From Lamprobacter modestohalophilus (GTDB taxonomy: Bacteria > Pseudomonadota > Gammaproteobacteria > Chromatiales > Chromatiaceae), in NCBI RefSeq assembly GCF_016583905.1, contig NZ_NRRY01000005.1, forward strand, positions 1 through 64,000: a stretch of DNA of 64,000 nucleotides. The letters run 5' to 3'. The position numbers and the translations under genes were made by a program. This document shows positions 59,088 through 64,000 of the stretch, one piece after another. Numbering within the stretch: the stretch's first letter is position 1; each line of letters begins with the position of its first letter. The notes under the pieces were generated by a model. The model was not told the DNA's origin, ran no database searches, and worked only from the letters and a program-made list of their open reading frames with translations.

Positions 59088-59139
59088 GTACCGACTGATG
59101 AACGCCGACTGATGAGTACCGACTGATGAGCGCCAACCG
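59084..59139 (+). repeat. Four 14-bp units forming overlapping minicistrons before hslR
   Basis: Units ATGAGTACCGACTG (59084), ATGAACGCCGACTG (59098), ATGAGTACCGACTG (59112) and ATGAGCGCCAACCG (59126) run head to tail into the hslR ATG at 59140. Because each unit is 14 bases and ends TG before ATGA, each ATG opens a 4-5-codon frame whose TGA overlaps the next ATG: MSTD, MNAD, MSTD, MSANR. The first ATG overlaps the grxC stop. Confidence 0.9.
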
Positions 59140-59547
59140 ATGAGCTCAGCAAAGGCTAGCGTCGAAGAGGCGGGAAGCCAGCGGCTCGACAAATGGCTCT
59201 GGGCGGCGCGCTTCTTCAAGACGCGACCACTCGCTGTTGAGGCCATCAACGGCGGCAAGGTCCATCTCGACGGCCAACGGGCAAAACCCGGCCGCAGCGT
59301 GCGCCCGGGGACCAGGCTCAGCATCCACAAGGGCCAGCTCGAATGGCAGATCGAGGTCAAGGCGCTCTCCAAGCAGCGCCGTCCGGCCAGCGAAGCGGCA
59401 CTGCTGTTCGAGGAAGACGAGCAGAGCCGGCTCAAGCGCCAAGAGTTGGTGCAAGAGCGCCGGGCCGCGGGGCCGAGCTTACGGGTCGAAGGCGGCCGCC
59501 CGACCAAACGCGACCGCCGCCGACTCAGCGAGTTGACCGGCAAATAG
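59140..59547 (+). CDS. hslR: HslR/Hsp15, S4-domain RNA-binding heat-shock protein
   Basis: The 135-residue protein has an N-terminal S4 domain: RLDKWLWAARFFKTRPLAVEAINGGKVHLDGQRAKP. A strongly basic, Arg-rich C-terminus follows, characteristic of Hsp15. This factor binds 50S subunits carrying nascent peptide chains after heat shock and frees the ribosome. The start ATG at 59140 ends the series of 14-bp minicistron units, so translation could be coupled to grxC through them. No separate ribosome site is seen within ten bases. Confidence 0.95.
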   Translation: MSSAKASVEEAGSQRLDKWLWAARFFKTRPLAVEAINGGKVHLDGQRAKPGRSVRPGTRLSIHKGQLEWQIEVKALSKQRRPASEAALLFEEDEQSRLKRQELVQERRAAGPSLRVEGGRPTKRDRRRLSELTGK

Positions 59548-59565
59548 ACAGAGGCCCAAGCGCTG

Positions 59566-60027
59566 ATGGACAACCAAGTCTTACGAGAGACCTATAGCAC
59601 CATTAACGAGCGCTACTGTCCGTTCGAGAAGAGCATCTTGACCAATCAATGCGCCTGCAGCCGCGCCGAGCGCTTTTGCATCGCCGAACGTGAAGGCGTG
59701 AGCTGCGAGACGGACGAGGCGCAGGCGCGCTGTGTTAGGTTGTTGGAGCTGTTACGAGGCCAGGCGCGGTTCGCGCTGAGAACCACCGATGGCAGCTCGG
59801 CACTGCCGCACGCGAAGGCGATGCGCGTTCAGGTGGGCGGCCTACGCGGCCTCTATCTGGCGCTGAACCCGGATGCGGAGGTGCCAAAGACCATCGACGA
59901 TGTGGATGCGATCATCAGGGCTGCGGTCAGCCGATTCGGCAGTCTGGACCATCTCCCCTTCCAAGTCATCGTGCAGCAGATCACCGCCTACCGAGGACGC
60001 CGCCCGTTTCGCGACCGCCGGTCCTGA
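59566..60027 (+). CDS. Cys-rich conserved protein of unknown function
   Basis: The 153-residue protein has eight cysteines, most in the first third: RYCPFEKSILTNQCACSRAERFCIAE and VSCE. A mixed alpha/beta-looking region follows (FALRTTDGSSALPHAKAMRVQVGGLRGLYLAL, then TIDDVDAIIRAAVSRFGSL). The CPFE...C.C pattern could bind zinc or an Fe-S cluster. I do not recognise a named family. It follows hslR by 18 bases and may be in its transcript. Confidence 0.75.
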   Translation: MDNQVLRETYSTINERYCPFEKSILTNQCACSRAERFCIAEREGVSCETDEAQARCVRLLELLRGQARFALRTTDGSSALPHAKAMRVQVGGLRGLYLALNPDAEVPKTIDDVDAIIRAAVSRFGSLDHLPFQVIVQQITAYRGRRPFRDRRS

Positions 60028-60055
60028 CCGTCATCGCCTCCTGACTGTCATCGCC

Positions 60056-62440
60056 TTAATGCTTGCTGTAGACCTCGCGCGAGCGCCCGGCATTGGAAAG
60101 ACGCACGATGCGCGTCACGCCGGGGATCTGGCGTAAACGACGCATGATGCCAGCAAGATGCTTACGACCGGTCACATTGACCAAAAAGTCGAGCGTTGTG
60201 GTCATCCCATCCTTATCGCGCGAATTCACGTTCTCGATATTGGAGCCCTGCTCGGCGATGGCACTGGCAAGCGTCGCCAAGGCACCACGGCGATTGCCCA
60301 CATCAACCCGGATCTCGGTCTGAAACTCGGCCAGCGGGTCCTCTGCCCATTCGACCTCGAGCCATTTGTCGCGCTTTGAATGGAAATCGCCTAGGTTTCC
60401 GCACTCGTTGCGGTGCACCACAATCCCCTTACCTGCACTGAACAGCCCCGTGATCGGATCGCCAGGGATCGGCCGACAGCAGCGCGCGAAGTGCACCACC
60501 ATCCCCTCAGTGCCTCGAATCGCGAGTCGGCGGGCGCCCCGGCGGTCAGCATCGCCGGCTTCCGGCGCCCCCGTATTGACCAAGAACTCACCACCCGGCA
60601 CCGGCTCGGACGGCCCCGCAAGACGCCGCGCAATCAGCATCGGCATGCGATTTCCAAGACCAATCTCAGCAAACAGCCGCTCGCCGTCTTCCAGACCGCT
60701 CTCGAGCGCATGTGCCAGGATGCGCGCCTCACCGACCTGCTCCAACGTCAGTCCAAAGGCCGCAAGCTCGGCCGACAACATGCGCTGACCCAAGGCCTCT
60801 GCTTCACGATTCTGCAGATTCTTCAAATAGCTACGAATACTCGCACGCGCCTTGCCGGTGACCACGAAGTTGAGCCAGGCGGCATTCGGCTTAGCGCCGG
60901 GCGCGGTGATGATCTCGACAGTCTGTCCGCTGCGCAGCGGCGTGCGCAGCGAGGCCAATCGCCGGTCGATCCGCGTCGCCACACAGGTGTTGCCAACGTC
61001 GGAGTGGATCGCATAGGCGAAGTCGACCACGGTCGCGCCCATCGGCAGCACGAGGATGCGCCCCTTGGGCGTGAACACATAGACTTCGTCTGGATACAGG
61101 TCGACCTTGACGTGCTCGAGGAACTCTTGAGAGTCGCCTGAATCACGCTGCACCTCCAGCAGTCCCTGCAGCCAATCCTTAGCCGCCGCCTGTGGCCCGC
61201 TGGCCTCGCCATTGCTCTTATACATCCAATGCGCGGCAATGCCCGATTCTGCGAGCCGGTTCATGTCCGCAGTCCGGATCTGGATCTCAATCGGCACACC
61301 TTGTGGCCCAATGAGACCCGTGTGCAAAGACTGATAGCCGTTCGACTTCGGGATCGCGATGTAGTCTTTGAAGCGCCCCGGCACCGGCTTGTAGAGATCA
61401 TGCACCTGACCAAGGACGCGGTAGCAGGTGTCGACGCGGTCGACGATGACGCGAAAGCCGAAGACATCGACCATGTCGTCGAACGAGCGCCGCTTGGCCG
61501 TCATCTTCCGATAGATGCTGTAGAGATGCTTCTCGCGGCCGAAGACCTCGGCCGCAATGCCCTCAGCGTCGAGCCGGGCTCGCAGCGTCGCCTCCACCTT
61601 GGCGACGGTCTCGCTGCGACCTTGGAGTTTGTCACCGACCGTGCGCGACAGCACCGCATGGCGCCAAGGCCAGTGATGGCGAAAGCCGAGGTCTTCGAGG
61701 TCGAGCCGAATCCGATTGATACCGAGCCGGTTGGCGATCGGCGCGTAGATCTCGAGGGTCTCGCGCGAGATGCGCCGGCGCTTGGCGGGCATCATCGCAT
61801 CCAGCGTGCGCATGTTATGCAGGCGATCCGCCAGCTTGATCAGGATGACGCGAATGTCGCGCGTCATCGCCAACATCATCTTGCGGAAGCTCGCGGCCTG
61901 CGCCTCGGCGCGCGAGGGAAAGTCGATCTGGGTCAGTTTGCTCACCCCGTCGACGAGCTCCGCGACATCATCGCCGAAGACATCGGCGAGATGCTCTTTT
62001 GCGGTGGGCGTGTCTTCGATGACGTCGTGCAGGATCGCCGCCATCAGGCCTTTGTAATCCATCCGCATCTCGGCGAGGATGCGCGCCACCGCGATGGGAT
62101 GATAGATGTAGGGCTCACCGCTTTGTCGCTCCTGCCCTTGATGCGCTTCAGCACCAAAGAGGTAGGCTCGGTAGACCTCGCTGATCTGCTCGGGTGGCAG
62201 ATAGGTCTCGAGTTCGGTGAGGAGATCGCTGATCAGGAAGCGCGCGGGCTCATTGTCCAGCCGCAGGTAGAGGCTCGGCCGCGAACTACCCGCGACGCGC
62301 GCACCCTGCTGCGAATGTGCCTGCGGGATTCTCGGTGGAGGCTCATCCGAGCGCGACTGATAGGCAAGCGCGGGCATCACGGATGCCGGAGCCCCCGTAC
62401 GCAGCGAGCTCAGTGGTGATTCGGCCTCAGTCTTCTGCAT
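60056..62440 (-). CDS. spoT: SpoT, bifunctional (p)ppGpp synthetase/hydrolase
   Basis: The 794-residue RSH protein has an N-terminal HD hydrolase domain ([33 protein letters not shown]) and a synthetase domain ([21 protein letters not shown]). TGS and a C-terminal ACT domain complete it. The intact HD motif marks it as SpoT-like and capable of hydrolysis. The ATG at 62440 (MQKTEAES) overlaps the rpoZ end by 14 bases. The N-terminus is longer than in E. coli by about 75 residues of low complexity. It ends the gmk-rpoZ-spoT unit. Confidence 0.96.
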   Translation of the reverse strand: MQKTEAESPLSSLRTGAPASVMPALAYQSRSDEPPPRIPQAHSQQGARVAGSSRPSLYLRLDNEPARFLISDLLTELETYLPPEQISEVYRAYLFGAEAHQGQERQSGEPYIYHPIAVARILAEMRMDYKGLMAAILHDVIEDTPTAKEHLADVFGDDVAELVDGVSKLTQIDFPSRAEAQAASFRKMMLAMTRDIRVILIKLADRLHNMRTLDAMMPAKRRRISRETLEIYAPIANRLGINRIRLDLEDLGFRHHWPWRHAVLSRTVGDKLQGRSETVAKVEATLRARLDAEGIAAEVFGREKHLYSIYRKMTAKRRSFDDMVDVFGFRVIVDRVDTCYRVLGQVHDLYKPVPGRFKDYIAIPKSNGYQSLHTGLIGPQGVPIEIQIRTADMNRLAESGIAAHWMYKSNGEASGPQAAAKDWLQGLLEVQRDSGDSQEFLEHVKVDLYPDEVYVFTPKGRILVLPMGATVVDFAYAIHSDVGNTCVATRIDRRLASLRTPLRSGQTVEIITAPGAKPNAAWLNFVVTGKARASIRSYLKNLQNREAEALGQRMLSAELAAFGLTLEQVGEARILAHALESGLEDGERLFAEIGLGNRMPMLIARRLAGPSEPVPGGEFLVNTGAPEAGDADRRGARRLAIRGTEGMVVHFARCCRPIPGDPITGLFSAGKGIVVHRNECGNLGDFHSKRDKWLEVEWAEDPLAEFQTEIRVDVGNRRGALATLASAIAEQGSNIENVNSRDKDGMTTTLDFLVNVTGRKHLAGIMRRLRQIPGVTRIVRLSNAGRSREVYSKH

Positions 62441-62705
62441 CCCGTGACGCAAGTTCTTCAGCCAGCGCGCGCTCGAGCGCCTCGGCCGCATCCTGAGCCG
62501 CGCGATCGCCTTCTTCCAAGGTCTGCGGTTCGATCAATCCAGCCGCGATCTCACGCAGCGCCATGACCGTCGGCTTGTCATTCTCCCAGGGCAATAGCGG
62601 CTCGACGCCCTTAGCGAGCTGGCGAGCGCGCTTGGACGACACCAAGACCAGCTCGAAACGGTTATCCACATGCTCGAGGCAGTCCTCGACCGTGATACGG
62701 GCCAT
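62427..62705 (-). CDS. rpoZ: RpoZ, RNA polymerase omega subunit
   Basis: The 92-residue omega subunit begins [30 protein letters not shown], the family signature. It assists RNA polymerase assembly and binds ppGpp, made by the adjacent spoT. GGAG lies eight bases before the ATG at 62705. The gap to gmk (248 bases) is unusually long and holds repeats. Its stop overlaps the spoT start. Confidence 0.98.
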   Translation of the reverse strand: MARITVEDCLEHVDNRFELVLVSSKRARQLAKGVEPLLPWENDKPTVMALREIAAGLIEPQTLEEGDRAAQDAAEALERALAEELASRDAED

Positions 62706-62828
62706 TCAAGTACTCCAAAAACGACAGAAATTAATGCTCAAACTACCAGAAAAAAACTAGGCTGGCATCGTCTTGCGAGGTTGCCCGGCCGGCAGATGCC
62801 AGAACGATCGACGCCAGACCGATCAGGG

Positions 62829-62874
62829 TTAACCTGAATTTCACGCGATTCATGTTCCGGGGTGGTGGCGCGCC
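62829..62874 (-). repeat. Dispersed repeat family 2, copy 3
   Basis: This is a 46-base copy on the minus strand, running GGCGCG, CCACCCCGG and TGAATCGCGTGAAATTCA to TTAA. It matches the 28721 copy at 38 of 46 positions by eye. It lies in the gmk-rpoZ spacer. The core contains TGAAT/ATTCA as an inverted repeat. Confidence 0.7.
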
Positions 62875-62915
62875 ATGAGCGTTCGGTCATGGGCATTCGG
62901 CCATGAGCGTTCGGC
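62874..62915. repeat. Three 14-bp tandem units in the gmk-rpoZ spacer
   Basis: CATGAGCGTTCGGT, CATGGGCATTCGGC and CATGAGCGTTCGGC run head to tail next to dispersed copy 3, with a partial fourth (CATGGCCAT). The 14-base period equals that of the hslR leader repeats, although the sequence differs after CATGAGCG. The spacer 62706-62952 holds no gene. Confidence 0.85.
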
Positions 62916-62952
62916 CATGGCCATATCCAATGGCGCTCGCCGATGCTCGCTG

Positions 62953-63600
62953 CTACGCCCCCAGCATCAACCGCAGCCGATCTTGCTCCCTCAAACCTTG
63001 ATGCACGCTGCGCAAACGCTCCGCGGTCAGGATACAGTTGAGTTCTTGCAGGGCTTGATCAAAGTGCTCATTGACCACGAGGTAGCGATATTCGTCCCAA
63101 TGCGAGAGTTCATCGCGCGCCTTGCCCATCCGGTCCCTGATCACGGCATCGCTATCCTGGCCTCGACCGCGCAAACGCTGTTCCAGGGCTGAGAGCGATG
63201 GCGGCACGATGAAGATCGAGACCGCCTCTGGAAAGCGTTCGCGGACCTGGCGCGCGCCCTGCCAATCGATCTCGAGCAGCAGGTCCTGACCTTGCTCCAG
63301 GGTCTCGCGGAGCGATGCCTCTGCCGTTCCGTAGGCGTTATCGAAGACGCGAGCGTACTCGATAAAGGCCCCTGTCTCGATCATCGCCTCGAATCGGTCG
63401 TGATCGATGAAGTGATAATGCGAACCGTCGATCTCGCCCGGTCGACGCTGCCGTGTGGTATAGGAAACGGACAGCGACAGCGCCGGATCGTTCTCGAGCA
63501 GTGCGGCGACGAGACTGGTCTTACCGGCTCCCGAAGGAGCCGAGACGACGAACAGGATACCGCTCGGATGGCTCGAGTGCGGCTGATCGGCAAGGGACAT
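62953..63600 (-). CDS. gmk: Guanylate kinase
   Basis: The 215-residue enzyme phosphorylates GMP to GDP with ATP. It has the P-loop VSAPSGAGKTSLVAAL at residue 19, the GMP-binding SVSYTTRQRRPGEIDGSHYHF and DIDWQG-like LLEIDWQGARQVRERFP. The ATG at 63600 has GGAAG five bases upstream. It leads the gmk-rpoZ-spoT run common in gammaproteobacteria, though the 248-base spacer to rpoZ is long. Confidence 0.98.
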   Translation of the reverse strand: MSLADQPHSSHPSGILFVVSAPSGAGKTSLVAALLENDPALSLSVSYTTRQRRPGEIDGSHYHFIDHDRFEAMIETGAFIEYARVFDNAYGTAEASLRETLEQGQDLLLEIDWQGARQVRERFPEAVSIFIVPPSLSALEQRLRGRGQDSDAVIRDRMGKARDELSHWDEYRYLVVNEHFDQALQELNCILTAERLRSVHQGLREQDRLRLMLGA

Positions 63601-63789
63601 AGGGCTTCCAGCGTTGGCCAGGGTCAGCCCTTTAGGCTATCGCAGCAGCCGCGGCATGGATAGCGCCATGAGGCGATTGTCCCCGCATCGGCGAGCATTC
63701 GGTGCAGAACTCGGGCGGCTCGGAACCCATCTCAGCCGCCAGTGGATGACTGAGGAGCTTTGCTGGCATCATCTACCGTCTATAGCGCG

Positions 63790-63844
63790 TAACGTCCATA
63801 GCCCGTCGCCAGCCCGGACGATGCAGCGCTCGTTTCACGCGAAC
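63790..63844 (+). repeat. Dispersed repeat family 1, third copy
   Basis: This 55-base copy matches 34400-34455 at about 46 of 56 positions with one gap. Shared parts are TAACGTCCA at the start, TCGCCA, ACGATG, AGCGCT and GTTTCACG near the end. It ends 24 bases before the aminotransferase start, much like the other copies lie just before a gene start. The rest of 63601-63868 has no gene. Confidence 0.7.
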
Positions 63845-63868
63845 CCCGGCAATCGACCACCCAGCCCC

Positions 63869-64000
63869 ATGCATCCAGACTTCGATCTCGACCCCGACCT
63901 CCTCTACCTCAATCACGCCGCCATCGCGCCTTGGCCAAAACGCACGGTCAAAGCAGTCGCGGACTTCGCCGCAGAACAAGGGCGGCTCGGATCGAAACGC
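63869..64000 (+). CDS. Class V aminotransferase, N-terminal fragment cut by the window edge
   Basis: Forty-four codons run to the window end. They begin MHPDFDLDPDLLYLNHAAIAPWP, then KRTVKAVADFAAEQGRLGSKR. The LYLNHAAIAPWP segment is the start of a class V PLP aminotransferase, in the branch with cysteine desulfurases and related lyases. The substrate cannot be told from this part. Confidence 0.7.
   Translation, partial: MHPDFDLDPDLLYLNHAAIAPWPKRTVKAVADFAAEQGRLGSKR

Noticed and set aside
58605..59573. Upstream 322-codon extension of the pepN frame
   Set aside because: It overlaps grxC and hslR on the other strand and lies before the family N-terminus; no start with a ribosome site, so it is chance open sequence in high G+C DNA.

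Overview
The window is high in G+C and gene-dense, and looks chromosomal. It fits a gammaproteobacterium, most likely a purple sulfur bacterium-like member of the Chromatiales from a saline habitat. The reasons are gammaproteobacterial families (EttA, IbaG, Hsp15, gmk-rpoZ-spoT order, PhoBR), a full Na+-translocating NADH:quinone reductase operon and NnrU-type denitrification-associated genes. No photosynthesis or sulfur-oxidation gene lies here, so the family-level placement is inference. I saw no rRNA, tRNA, CRISPR array or prophage. The only mobile-element hint is a 49-base gene fragment at the left edge.

Layout: 1-5400 holds a CPA2 antiporter and a leftward run CBS protein-glyA-nrdR-ribD. 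5600-12200 is the leftward nqrABCDEF-nqrM operon, preceded by a MobB/class II aldolase fusion (12328-13425). 13566-22705 holds ettA, a coiled-coil membrane protein, a DUF815-type ATPase, a BT1-type transporter, a hemerythrin, small unknowns and an AI-2E-family permease. 22830-27185 is the leftward sufBCD-sufT operon, divergent from a ferric-iron ABC uptake operon fbpABC (27525-31863). The shared spacer carries an IscR-like and a Fur-like site. 32000-36100 holds an L,D-transpeptidase, a nitrous-oxide-stimulated-promoter family gene behind a near-perfect FNR/Dnr box, nnrU, an aspartoacylase-type hydrolase and a Nudix hydrolase. 36331-38655 is phoBR, behind a candidate Pho box, and ibaG. 38866-41445 is alaC-hom. 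41700-48700 holds an unknown divergent pair, a Nei-type glycosylase, a stand-alone lpxD, an HPF-like protein, an SDR and an NDUFA9-like protein. 48746-53677 carries a rhodanese gene and, further right on the same strand, a translationally coupled Atm1-type ABC transporter/NarX-like/NarL-like set. 54084-64000 holds an S24-like protein coupled to an efflux adaptor, pepN, grxC, hslR, spoT-rpoZ-gmk and the start of a class V aminotransferase.

The oddest property is the load of short tandem repeats (6-22 bp units). They sit between genes, often directly before start codons (25540, 28754, 31918, 49238, 53679, 59084, 62874), and in frame inside genes (lpxD, pepN twice, the NarX-like kinase, the coiled-coil protein). 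There are also two dispersed repeat families with three copies each. The most unusual case is at 59084-59139, where 14-bp repeats make a chain of overlapping four- to five-codon minicistrons ahead of hslR.
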